From: Athripsodes cinereus
Lineage: Eukaryota > Arthropoda > Insecta > Trichoptera > Leptoceridae
Length of the DNA stretch: 64,000 bases
Assembly: GCA_947579605.1 (NCBI GenBank)
Contig: OX388318.1
Coordinates: 11,222,001 to 11,286,000, forward strand
Reading direction: 5' to 3'
In this document: positions 21,386 through 32,312 of the stretch, one piece after another
How the letters are laid out: every line of letters starts with the position of its first letter
How positions within the stretch are numbered: position 1 is the stretch's first letter
Position numbers and translations under genes: made by a program
The notes under the pieces: generated by a model
Databases searched by the model: none
The model's input: only the letters and a program-made list of their open reading frames with translations
Told to the model about the DNA's origin: nothing

Positions 21386-23334
21386 AAGAACTTTCTTCCA
21401 GTGCCGATTTCAACTTAATGAGCCAAATCTCTTTCTAAAAAACCTTATTTAGATGAAATAGAATTATTAATAATGTGTATTAAGATATATATATATTTTT
21501 TTCATCTTACTCTTATTACTTACTTCTTATCTCGATGTTCTTCTTAGGTTATTTACGAAGTAATAACATTATATGAAGAAGAAAAAAAGGCAAACAGAAA
21601 TTGTATACACTTTCTCAAATAACGTTCACCTACTTAGAGGGGAAAATGTATAATGTAATCAAATAATTCTTCGGCTTTCTTCGGCCTGTTTCATATAAGA
21701 TATTTTTTATTTTATATTGAAAGCGGCTGTGAAAGTAATATCATTCTTTAAATGATAAGGAATTTTGTAAGTTTAATTAGAATTTCCTGTTAGTATATAA
21801 CAAAATTTAAATCATTCAGAGAACAACCTTTTGAAAAAATGAAAAAACATTTACGCACACGCCCATCATCTCTTTCATCTCATTGTACATAATGGATTCG
21901 CTTCCTCATGAGATCTTTATCCATTGCTGCTGTAGTAACTCCAAGCTAATTCTTTCAACACACGCGTCAGACACATCTTTTTGCTAGGACATTTGGCCTT
22001 TTATGATATGAATAATTTACTAAATTTTAAATACTTTTATGTACTTGACTAAGCATAAATATATTAGTAAAGGACATCTTATTAGTATTTGATTTTCAAA
22101 GTGAAGCACGCTCATGAATGCACAAATATATCACCATATTTAATAAACTTTTTATATGTGATGAGATACGAAAAAATCATATGTACCTATTTACAAATGC
22201 TACGACACGTTTACGGTCATGTACTTGTACAACAAGCAGGAGTTGTCATATACCATAATTAGTTGAATTTAATTTTAAGATCTAAATGTTGAAAACGTTA
22301 AAAAATTAATAAACCGAAAGTAATATTCAATTTCCTTCTTTGAAATTACGTCTGAAAAAGGATTCTAATCTCTAGGCCTTTCTGAGAAATTTTCCCAACT
22401 TTATGTTAATAATTTCATCCTTGATCAAACTTTGAAATTTAATTAATGAATAAATTTACTAGTACAAAGTGTTCTTTTCATCTTCTGCTTCCATAGTTTC
22501 AGGAGTTGGGGTCAGAGTCGGTTCTTCCTTTGGAGCATAAGACAACAAGGCGTAGGCACTTTATAAATAGCTGAACTGAACAAGTTAATGTTTTTTCGTG
22601 CCTATTATACGGCAATCGAAAATAAGGCTAAAATCAATAATAAATTATGTATTTTTGGTTTTTTGTAAAGTATGTTTTTATTTTGTCACAATAAAAACGT
22701 TAGCATTTTATAAACCAGAACGTTGGTGTTGCTTTATCATTGTATATATATATATAATAAAATAAGAATCATGAAATTATTCGATATTTTTGATGTAAAG
22801 GTTTTTTTTTATTTTTACAACACCTTCACAAATCCGACACATAAGCCGCTTCTGGTTTCAGGAGTTGGGGCACGTTTGACAAAATAGCGATACCAAAGCA
22901 AAGTATCGCTTTCTGTCTTTGTTACTGAATTATTTTCACAACGCCAACTCTCCGAATCTTTATCTAAATTGTTTGTCTGCTATTTTTTAATGTCCACCTA
23001 TTATTATATTTTTTTAATTATCAATCTTGGACAAAATTTTAAATATTTGTAAAATTGAAATGATGAAATTTTTATATTCATAGAGGAGTGGAAGACGTGT
23101 ATTTTCATTATATTCACTCCATTATACCTTCTTCGTTTGTTGGTGTTTCTTAGGGTACGAGTTTCAACTAAAATTTCCCAAATTTTTATTATTTTTGTAT
23201 TTTTATCATTTCTGTAATAAATATTGAACGATGAAAACCATTCACATTTGAAACGATTTTTCTTTATTGAGATGTAAAAAAATTGAAGATTTCTCTAATA
23301 TTGTTATAGATGAAAAGTGTACTGTGAAAATAGT
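21386..23334. other. Non-coding DNA with a short coding-like patch
   Basis: AT-rich sequence. A minus-strand frame at 22459-22560 reads SAYALLSYAPKEEPTLTPTP then ETMEAEDEKNTLY and a stop, with a composition unlike its surroundings (see findings). A related CCCCAACTCCTGAAAC word recurs on the minus strand near 22855-22875. Nothing else recognised. Confidence 0.4.
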
Positions 23335-23445
23335 TCTTCATCAGGTCATTATCAATCGATTGATAATGACCTGATAAGTGTAAAGACGTCTCTCTCGGAA
23401 TCAATAATTTATAGTAGAAAGAAACACTTGTTTCAATTACATAAA
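23335..23445. mobile_element. PLE-like 3' end with 36-bp perfect palindrome
   Basis: Positions 23340-23375 form a perfect 18+18 palindrome with no loop, centred on ATCGAT, each half reading GATTGATAATGACCTGAT outward. The right side continues AAGTGTAAAGACGTCTCTCT, GGAATCAATAATTTATAGTA and GAAACACTTGTTTCAATTAC. That is the same terminus as 14296-14437. The left copy is truncated soon after the palindrome. Confidence 0.6.
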
Positions 23446-24056
23446 TATGGTGATATTTTTGGTCACACGAATATACTAGTGTGTTTTGATATAAGACCAT
23501 TGACACAGTACAATTTTTCGTATCAAAACAGATGTTATTAGGTAAGTATGAATATTGGCTATTGATTGGATATAGTATACATTGTCTTGCTAAAACTATA
23601 CATGTTTCATAGAAAAGTGATCTCACATTCACTTACTAAATCGCAATGTAACTAAAACTAAAACGTCTTTGCAAAACATTTCTATTTTGGTATATCAACA
23701 AAATTGTAAGAAATGTATTTCTTTAGTAACCAACATCGGGTTTTTATGGTCGTATGTACCTGTACCTGTATGAAAATTATGATCTTTCATCGCGAATTTT
23801 ATTTTGGTAAAGGTAGTGTGTTACGACCATTAATAACGTCAATATATCGTTATAATTTCGGGTTTTGATACAACATTATTATTGATGTAATGGTTCGAAC
23901 ATATTATAAAAGTGTAATCCCCTACATATTAGAGATTGAGTTCGTACGTAAGCATGTTCGAATGTTAAAATAAATCTTCCACCCTACATAAGTATTCCAT
24001 TGAATCTTTTATAAGAAAAGAAATAAGTTAAATATTAACCTCAATGGAAGGTTGAA
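23446..24056. other. Non-coding AT-rich DNA
   Basis: No gene or defined repeat seen. Confidence 0.4.
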
Positions 24057-24222
24057 TTTTTTTTTTTTAAAAAGATATATCTGGGTTTTTGTTTTAAGCC
24101 TAAATACAACCCTATACACCTTTCACAGTAAGCTAAAAGCTTGTGTTTGCAAGCATCTGGGATCGAACCACGAACCCCTTGTTCACAAGGCCGAAACTCT
24201 ACCTCCAGGCTGCCGACGAACT
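24057..24222 (-). mobile_element. SINE1 copy, reversed
   Basis: Minus strand: GAGTTCGTCGGCAGCCTGGA (A box with one change), a CCTTGTGAACAAGGGGTTCG stretch, the B box GGTTCGATCCC, AAGCTTTTAGCTTACTGTGA and an A tail. About 20 bp of the body (the TTTCACGACACAAG part) is deleted compared with 19226-19410. Confidence 0.85.
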
Positions 24223-25912
24223 CAATTATTATCCGTACAAGCATTTTAAATTTTTAATTATTTATAGATATTGCCACTATCTTTAACATTTTTTTTTCAG
24301 TAAACCTATTTCGGTAAACCTACATTATTCGAAAATTTGAAAATTAATTTTTACTGAAAAATATGGAGAGTCGATAGAAAAAATTTGCACATCAATTTCA
24401 AGTGTTTATTTTTTAGGAATTAAGAGCTAAGAATAAATTGACAATGAAAAATCTCAATTCTGTCCATCTCCATCATTAAGTGCGACATATGGCTGAAGAC
24501 ACACCTTTTTACTGGGAGTTTCGGGTGATGGATTTTGCAAATAGGGAAGAAAGTGGTTTCACTGTATGTTTTTACGATAGAAGGTTTACTATTTTGGTCA
24601 GATTCCATATTGGACACGATTTTTTTACGGAAAGCCACTCGAAATGAGTGATTTGTGTCCCATTCATGTTTTGTGTCCCATCAGTCAGGTAAATGTCATT
24701 GTTGTGTGTTTACTACGAGCTTTCATTATTATGTGGTATATGAAAAGTCTCTGAAAGTTGTCGGGCTTAACAGTTAGTATTATTAATACGATGAAGAATC
24801 GCTCTTAGCGTGGGTTGAAGGAAAATCAATGCGATTATGATTGAAAGGCTGGCTTGGAAATAATTATATCGGTTTTTTGACCCAGTGATGGCCTCACAAC
24901 ATTATCAAACGGATCATGATTTACCAAATATACTTTTCACATTAAGAGATTTGCATCGGATATAAGTAAGATACCTTATTGTGTAAAGTTTGTCGCAATT
25001 GACTAACATATATATGTTTATCCGATTAATGACAGTACTCAAATCCACATTACGAGATTTTGACAAATGTGTATCATTATCATGAAATAAGTGTAAATTG
25101 ACTATTTCCTTGTGAATATTAATAAAAAATAAGTTTCATCGAAAATATTTGTATATTTTCACATATTCTAGGAAACTGCCATAGTGTGAAAAGGACTTAA
25201 CAATTTATAATCATGTGCAAAAAACATAATAATAAAATTAATAAAGAGAATACATAAAAAATATTAATAACCTACTATTGAACAAAAATCTGAACAATGT
25301 GATAAATCTAACACTTTTTACAAATTCTTGTTAGTATCTTCAAAATAATTTGTGAATTATTAATTTTATTATATTTTTTAGAAGTACCTACCTAATATGA
25401 TGAATTTTATTCTTACAATGAATAATTATTAACCATCGTCCAATAATTACGGTTTGTATTAATCATATTAAAAAGATTTATATTACGTGTATATAAACAT
25501 ATACTGTAGGTAGTTATCTTGACGTCATATTGAAGTAATTAAGAAGATACCTGATTGATATCTCCGGTTTGTTAGTCAGTAGTATTCGTCCCACGCAGAT
25601 TATATTAAAGCGGTTAATATCCTTAAAAGTAATAATTTCTACTTTGGCCAATAAATTTTGATTTATTTTTTATCCTTGAAGTTTGATTCCTGTAGAGATT
25701 CCGGAATAGAAAATGAACACTGTTTTCTGTAAGTTTTCAAGTGTCCTATATTCGCAGATATACGTGAAATATTAGGTATGGGGCAAATTTAATCTTCAAT
25801 TTAGATTTGAGTTAGGTACATCACTTATCTTGGATTTCTTATATTTTTTGAAACAGATAGAACGATTATTTTCTTTTATTACGTACAGTTAGTTTTCTCT
25901 ATATATATAATG
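24223..25912. other. Non-coding AT-rich DNA
   Basis: Contains a direct repeat of TTTGTGTCCCAT around 24652-24685 and scattered SINE-C-like words (GTAAGTTTTCAAGTGTCCTA at 25728). No gene recognised. Confidence 0.4.
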
Positions 25913-26020
25913 AGTTAATCCATTGGATTGGTCTGCAACGAGTTTGGATTTTCTTCTCCATTCCTCCCTTTTCTCAGCCAGTCTCTTCAGTTCTACGTAT
26001 GAGCCACAGTTCATGTCTTC
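25913..26020 (-). mobile_element. LINE B, extreme 3' coding fragment
   Basis: The minus strand reads EDMNCGSYVELKRLAEKREE then WRRKSKLVADQSNGL, nearly identical to the end of the ORF at 19473-20072 (…ENREEWRRKTKLVADQSNGL). It is a severely 5'-truncated copy of the same family, apparently as young as the longer one. Confidence 0.85.
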
Positions 26021-26667
26021 TCTATGAAGACAAATAGAGTATGAATTTAAGGTACTTTCTGCGCAAATATAATGAAGCTTTCTATATGTGAAACTGACCG
26101 AGAAAACTTTCATTCACAATACATTATTCCTATGAAAAAATCATCGGAGCTTCAGAGACTTTATGAAAAGATGTGGCCCGATGGTTGGAGTATCGTTATA
26201 AATAGAGTAGGCTCATTTCTACAGAATGGGGTGTACTTGAGGAAGATGCTTATAATAATATTATATACTAAGAAACAATTTTTTTTTCTTTTTATATATA
26301 ATTGTGATAAATCAATTAATCGTTACACATATAATATTTTAATAATTTTCAAAATGTCTTATTCAAATTAGCAATCAACGCACATACAATCTAGTATGTG
26401 TCTATAATTAAAATAGTAAATAGATTTAATGATATGCACCATTGTATTCTTTATAATTTTCTCACGTTAATGTTATAGATTATTTAAGTTAAGAATCTAG
26501 TACCTATTAGTTGTATCAGTATGGAATTCAAATAATACTAAACATTCTTGCATATTTTATAAGATTAAATAGAAAATCTAATTCTTCGTCATGACCCTAT
26601 TAAAACTATTAGCGTTAAGTCTTTTGATATGAAAAAAGTCATCAAGTATATTATTTATGCATATGTG
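26021..26667. other. Non-coding AT-rich DNA
   Basis: The open frame 26072-26371 has no family resemblance and overlaps low-complexity sequence. No gene called. Confidence 0.4.
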
Positions 26668-26820
26668 TTGGCGGATTTTATGTGAGGTTTGCCAGGGACC
26701 TGAAGGAGGCAGAGTTGCGCTCGGAGGATGCAGGGGACCGGAAAACTTGGAAGATGAGGACTAGAAGATTCCACACCAAATAAATGGGATAAAGGCTAGG
26801 GTGAAGAAGAAGATGTGTTA
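26668..26820 (+). mobile_element. LINE 3' coding remnant with AAG/ATG tail
   Basis: The frame reads RFYVRFARDLKEAELRSEDA then GDRKTWKMRTRRF and a stop. The 'EAELRSEDAGDRKTWK' type of C-terminus followed by a GAAGAAGAAGATG tail resembles RTE-like LINE ends. It is distinct from LINE A, B and C. Only the last 40 or so codons remain. Confidence 0.6.
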
Positions 26821-26914
26821 ATAGCTTAATACAATAGGTAGTAAATAATTACTTTATTATTATCTTTCGATATTCAAATGATAGCCAATGATGTGCATTT
26901 GTCTAACCTCATAT

Positions 26915-27190
26915 ATAAGACAGTTTACATCTACGATTCAGCGATTAGGCATGTCATCTATCTTGAATCTCTTAACTTTTTTACAGACATAACAGCACAG
27001 TTAAATGTATAATAATAACAAATAGTTTGACACAATGACACACCTCTTATCTTAATTAAGAAAATTGTCAAACTGAGTGTGTGCAGGACGTTATAATTTT
27101 ATTAATATTTTATCTTAACCTGAATGTTTATGACTTGAAATTATTCTGCTGGTTACCCCAACTATGGGATATCCATGATAGAACAATATT
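26915..27190 (+). mobile_element. SINE-C, two separated parts
   Basis: Central part at 26920-26975 (CAGTTTACATCTACGATTCA, GCGATTAGGCATGTCATC) and 3' part at 27145-27190 (CTGCTGGTTACCCCAACTAT, GGGATATCCATGATAGAA). The ~150 bp between them is not SINE-C and may be a later insertion. Confidence 0.5.
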
Positions 27191-27477
27191 AGTGATTACC
27201 CATTGTTTTCCTTATTGAATACAAACATAATACACAAAAGCAAGACTACAAGGGTACATTACGTGAAATTTTGGTGCAAAAGGTTATTGGAATGAGCAAT
27301 TTGAGATTACGTATTATCGAGAGAAGATAAGGTAAAAAAAATCTGAATTTGAAATGCTTGACATCAACAATGTTAGCAAAATACTTGTGTTGGGAAGGTG
27401 GAGTAAGTCTTGAGCAAATGGAATCAAACCTCGGATTTGCGACCATCCGGCTACTGACCACCTCAAAAATTACAATT

Positions 27478-27660
27478 TTTTATTCATTCATACCATCACG
27501 ACATTTATCACAAATGTTGTTTAACAAGATGTGGTTTAGCTTCATTTTATGAAGATATAAGTCGTCCTCTTTGTGTCAACAAAAAACCAGGCAATCAGGA
27601 TGGATGACATACTTCATCGCTGAACTGATGATGTTAAATATCTTATGTGTTTGACGCAAA
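27478..27660 (-). mobile_element. SINE-C, reversed partial
   Basis: Minus strand shows the central block with CATTCAGCGATGAAGTATGTCATCC-like order, CTGATTGCCTGGTTTTTTGT and a 3' CGTGATGGTATGAATG end. Diverged. Confidence 0.5.
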
Positions 27661-28269
27661 CTTTTTTTTGAATTCGGCATTTGCATATTTACATAATAAA
27701 AGTGCCGAAGACTCCGCAATGAATAACATATTATATTTTTTATTAACGTAGGTACATATACAAACGTAGGTACTTATCAACGTAGGTACTGTGCGTTTCA
27801 ATAAATTCAAAAACAATTAAATAAGTTATTTTCGTGTTGGCGTTTAATGAGTTAATCAGTTGTCATTACCTATAAACAAACTGGGTGGGTGTACTAATCA
27901 AATGTTTTCTATCGAGTGGATTTGATTACTTTGAAATGTAAGAATAATAAAATTTAGTTTTCAATAAATAATAATTATTAAATCTTATTTTACTGCTACA
28001 AATTAATACTCAGTACACGGATCATTAAACATGAGCAATGTTTATGATGGCTCTTTTTATTTATTGAATTAATTAATGACTACAAAGTTGTGAATTCGTT
28101 CAAGATTTATCTTTATGATGTAATCTTTCGTATTATTATTGTCTAGAACAAAAAAATAAAGGTAGGTATCTGGTTAAAACATTTTTTTAACATTTTTAAA
28201 ACCCACGTACTTATATATTGTTATAATTTTAATTTAATAGTACCAACGCTATTATAGAAGATACTTATT
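27661..28269. other. Non-coding DNA
   Basis: Holds a short imperfect triplication of AACGTAGGTAC (27746-27790). No gene seen. Confidence 0.45.
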
Positions 28270-28397
28270 TTATTCTATTCCCTCACGCCGTATCCCAAGT
28301 GGGGTAGGCATAGAAAACGTAACGCCATATAGGATAGGTTCCTTTACTATACTTCTTTTGCTTTTCCTACAAACATATTATTTCTCAAATATTATTT

Positions 28398-28547
28398 AAG
28401 CTTCCGCAGCATCTTGTATTGTTGATGTTTTTTGGGTGGGTTTTCGTCGTTTTCCTTTCTTGGAGCTTATGGCTTCGATGCTGATACCATCTTCAGGAAC
28501 GAATGTGAAAACCAACGCAGCAAACTTGCAAATGTCAAAAATATTAT
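28398..28547 (-). pseudogene. Coding-like fragment, unidentified
   Basis: The minus-strand frame reads DICKFAALVFTFVPEDGISI, EAISSKKGKRRKPTQKTSTI and QDAAEA, then TAA. The composition is far more protein-like than the surroundings, and the segment sits where LINE A sequence is missing. AAATATTATTT-like words at both sides (about 28389-28396 and 28539-28549) could be a target duplication. It could be the 3' end of another mobile element or a processed gene scrap; I do not recognise it. Confidence 0.3.
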
Positions 28548-28581
28548 TTTTTATAGACGCACGCTGATTTATTTTCCTTAA

Positions 28582-29605
28582 CCCTCTGCAACTGAGGTGG
28601 CTTTTTAGTTATTATTCTGCTGAGGAGTAGTTTGACAGACACTCATTTTAAGTTCCATTATTGCCATTATTTAAAAAGTTTTGATTATTTTTTTAGTTTT
28701 TTGTGAGTATTTGACATATATGCAGACACAATTTAAAAAAAAATATGGTTTAAAAAAAACAGATATTAGAAGTTACAAGAAATTTATTAATGCTAATAAA
28801 AAATCACCATTTTTTTGAGAACAATTTATAAAAATTAATAAAATGAAAAAAAAACACATGAAATAAAAAAAATAAGTAGGAATTTGTTTTCTGTTAACTT
28901 TTGTTAAAATGTAAAAAAATAATAAAAAAAATCGTTAGAGCGGTTTCTCTAAAAATCGGCTTCAAAGTGCGTCCTCTCAGTCCTGGTAAATTTGTGCCAA
29001 GCATTGTAGACAGACATGTTTTTTTGCATGCATAACGAGTAAATTTTGTCTTCCTTTCAATTAAATCGCATTCTTTAATCTTTCTTTTCAATTCACTCGT
29101 AAAAATTCTGCACAATATTCTTTCACACTATGTCCCAGATTCGTTTTGTTCAGGAGCAGTTGGGAAATCTCGTCCTAAGTCATGATTGCGCAATTCTCTT
29201 GGCAATTTTTCATTATACACCCGCTGTGTCATAATAGAAAGAACAAATTCCCTAGCAAGGCCTCAAATGAAATCTGCTCTCCATTTATTGAAAAAAAAAA
29301 TTATTGAAGTGATGTTAGGTAGACTCTATGAATTTACTGAGCCACTATGAAAACATTAATATATTACTGACGTTAAGTCTAATAGACCCATCATTTATTA
29401 CTGACGTGAGGTATGACAGACACCTATCAGCTATAGATCCACACATGAACTCACGACGGCCGTCGTTACTGTACTGGATTTACATTAAAGGAACAGAAAT
29501 TAGGAAGCTACTGAGCAAAACGGAAAGATAGGACTCAAAATGGCAACGTTGTTACAAAAAAAAGATTTCGCGGTGTCTGATAGACCTCACGTCAGTTGCA
29601 GAGGG
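28582..29605 (-). mobile_element. piggyBac-like element with TTAA target sites
   Basis: A 1,024-bp insertion flanked by TTAA at 28578-28581 and 29606-29609. Its ends are inverted: CCCTCTGCAACTGAGGTG on the left and, reversed, CCCTCTGCAACTGACGTG on the right. TTAA targets and CCC-start ends define the piggyBac superfamily. On the minus strand a decayed frame includes LARKFVLSIMTQRVYNEKLP and, further on, CRIFTSELKRKIKECDLIER plus KTKFTRYACKK, reminiscent of the cysteine-containing C-terminus of piggyBac transposases. The catalytic core is missing, so this is a defective, internally deleted copy. Confidence 0.75.
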
Positions 29606-29984
29606 TTAAGACACGATGGTCCTTCAGAATTTGATCCACGTGGTTTCAAGACGCCCACGCTATTTATTACACTCCTATTTTCAGCAAAGTATATCCACTT
29701 TGTCATTTTTCGTCATCCACTCTTTCCACATGTCCCAACCATCGTAATTTACTTACACGCATTCTATCTACAACACTCCTTTTGCACCCATTCATTCATT
29801 TAATATCTTCAATCCTCACTCTATCATGCAACATTTCACTAAACATATTTTTCAGCCTTCGTCTCTACACCGCATTTATTCCATTTTCATCAACGTTCAT
29901 GTTTCACTAGCATACGTAGGTAAGTGATGGTTTCATATGTACTTGATTACCTATGATATTTAAGTTTTTTTTTATTTATTTCAT

Positions 29985-30035
29985 TGGACATGCAGTTGGT
30001 CTACTGGGTACCCCACTTGTGGGTACTCCACGTTC
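29985..30035 (+). mobile_element. SINE-C 3' scrap
   Basis: GACATGCAGTTGGTCTACTG and GGTACCCCACTTGTGGGTAC match the 3' part of the complete SINE-C (ACATGCAGCTGATCTGCTGG / CTACCCCACTTGTGGGATAT). Confidence 0.6.
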
Positions 30036-30747
30036 ATTGTATTTATTTACTACAAAAAATACATTTATCAAAAATTATGTAGAAAGGTTTATGTTTGTAC
30101 GGTGCACAAAAAAAATCTAATTGCTTACTTATTTTCATGAAGGTATGTAGTAAAAAGGAAAGCAAATAAGAAATGTTCAAAGAATATATATGTTGATAGT
30201 CTTAAAAGTAAGGAATGTCTCCACCCTTGTCCGACAATACGAATGTTTGTTATAAATTAAACTCTAAAGAGAAGAAGACTGACTTATAGTAGGTATGTAC
30301 CTACAAATGTATGTTGTAAGTTATCCGTTTCATACGTTACTACTAAAAGCGTAAGTACATTCAATGCAAGTCAACAATATTTGGCGAAGAAATGAGAAAT
30401 ACTTCACGAAATAACGTGCAGATGATATTAATTATAAGATAGGTACGCAATATAATATAGATTCACTGACAAATGAGTGCTATAATATCGACTGTCCACT
30501 TACATGACTCGATAAGTAGAAATGTTTTGTATTCGAGAAATCGCTATTTTGTGATTATGGTACATTTTTATTATGCTTTTAAGACACAAGTACACAACGG
30601 AGAGTGTGTTCTTGTATCATAAAAGCATTAAACATAAAGAAATACTTTATAAAAATCTTTATATTTGATCCATTCATAAGTTAAACAATTCGAAATATTT
30701 ATTTGTGGATTTGAAAGAGTAGCGTTGATTACGTGTGTTACCAATTA
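30036..30747. other. Non-coding AT-rich DNA
   Basis: No gene or defined repeat seen. Confidence 0.45.
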
Positions 30748-30802
30748 CCTAAATCACTCGCAAATGAGTGGATGGCCTTGAGAAGAATAAAATAGAATTG
30801 AA
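30748..30802 (+). mobile_element. Repeat D, ultra-short insertion with TSD
   Basis: A 55-bp insertion containing CACTCGCAAATGAGTGGATG, GCCTTGAGAAGAATAAAATA and GAATTG between perfect 10-bp duplications TTACCAATTA (30738-30747 and 30803-30812). It starts slightly further 5' than the copy at 18694 and includes a short stem (CACTCG / CGAGTG-like). Confidence 0.8.
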
Positions 30803-30812
30803 TTACCAATTA

Positions 30813-32111
30813 ATTTTTAAAAAAGATTGAAATTTTTGACTTGTTTTGTTTTTAATGTACAGCCGATAACATGTTGATTTAATTTCTTTTATGTGTGCAT
30901 GTTCTGAATGTTTCTAGTGTAATATTTCGGTAAACCGTGAAATGATCAATACATTCATCGAAAAAGTAAGTCACCATTTTTTTACTTTAAACATGCTGGA
31001 TTCTAGTTATTATTAAGAAGTACCTACCTATACTGTTTTTTTTCTCATGTGTAATTTTTCTGCATCCCTAGGAGTATACAAAGAAAAATTCTCGAGTTTT
31101 TGATAAAATTATTTGACATCGAGGCTTTTATTAAATAGTTTATAGTCATATTATCTACACCCTATCTAGCATAATGTCTACTATTTGCCGTGTCTGCACT
31201 CCTGTTACTTAAGTCTATAGAAGTTAACACAATATATTTCAAACAAAATACGACGCCTTCACGTAGGTACTTACTTTCCTTTTATTTACATTAAGTATAT
31301 GTAAATACCCTTACTCAAACAGTTCTTCCCTGATACTTTTATTAAATTAAATAAAAAATAGTAATTGAAAAATCTTTAGAAATGAACATTCTCAAATAAC
31401 GAGACTATGTAAATTAACTCTGCACTGATTAAAAAATGAGACATCAGTGGAAAATAGAAAATCATCTATTCTGAGAAAACATAATCGCACTCTTTGCGGT
31501 GAAAATATCAGTGACATGTGTAGATAATAAATATATTTAAAATAGAAAGTGTTCAATGAATCAAATACATTATAAAGCTTTTCGTCACACAAACCACATT
31601 GCAACAAATAACGTAATGGACAATGATCTAAGATAATATACTAATTATACACTCATGCTCACAAGAAAAAACTTCATATTTAATCTTGATTTACTAGGCA
31701 TGACTAGTCTGTGAATGGATTATGACTGGTTAAATCAAAGCTAGTCAATACTGCACCAAAAAATCAAAATAGTTAATACTTAATAGTATCTACCTATATA
31801 CTTTCACCAATAGTTAACTTTTTCTATAATGTATTAACTGAATTTTTCAAATAGCAGCTTTTAATATGAAGTTACTCGTAGAATGCGCCATTATAATTGA
31901 CAGTGGATTATAATTTTAGCCAAGAATAAAAACAGAATAACGCTAATTTCTGTATGTGAGAAACAATCATATCATTTAGCCAACCATTAACGATGTAATA
32001 GCCGTTGTTGTGATAGTGTTAAATATTAGTCAGACGAACGGTTTGGTACGAAGAAAAACATTTTCCTTGTAAATTATTCGTCATCAGACGTTAATCTTCT
32101 TAATACAATAC
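30813..32111. other. Non-coding AT-rich DNA
   Basis: No gene recognised. The small frame on the minus strand over 31392-31607 has no family resemblance. Confidence 0.4.
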
Positions 32112-32312
32112 GTGTACACTTTTGGAGAATTTATGACATGCAATCATTCGATTGCGTATGAGAATTATACGGTCTACCCTGCGATCCCGGAAGAATGTCA
32201 TTTGGTTAAAATGAATGATTACGTACAGAATGACAAAGATTATGATAATTTTATAAGTTTAATGTTCAAATTTAATGATTGTATCATAAATATCTTGATC
32301 TTCAAGAATTGA
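32112..32312 (+). CDS. Unidentified short open frame
   Basis: 66 codons reading MYTFGEFMTCNHSIAYENYT, VYPAIPEECHLVKMNDYVQN and a D/N/K/I-rich end. The frame extends a few codons upstream of the ATG. It contains one NYT sequon and is less low-complexity than most frames here, but I recognise no domain and see no polyadenylation or splice context. It may be chance or the relic of an element. Confidence 0.15.
   Translation: MYTFGEFMTCNHSIAYENYTVYPAIPEECHLVKMNDYVQNDKDYDNFISLMFKFNDCIINILIFKN

Larger units (their letters stand above)
28270..29930 (-). mobile_element. Old LINE A copy split by later insertions
   Basis: LINE A pieces in register on the plus strand: CCCTCACGCCGTATCCCAAG with CTTCTTTTGCTTTTCC (28281-28375), TAGACGCACGCTGATTTATT (28553-28577), then after the piggyBac-like element GATGGTCCTTCAGAATTTGA, CACGTGGTTTCAAGACGCCC and onward to CATACGTAGGTAAGTGATGG (29613-29930). 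The pieces follow the order of the 61-kb copy. No open frame remains, so this copy predates the insertions. Confidence 0.75.

Noticed and set aside
32112..32312. Viral-derived gene (single NYT sequon, cysteines)
   Set aside because: Too short and without any motif I can name; kept only as a low-confidence frame.
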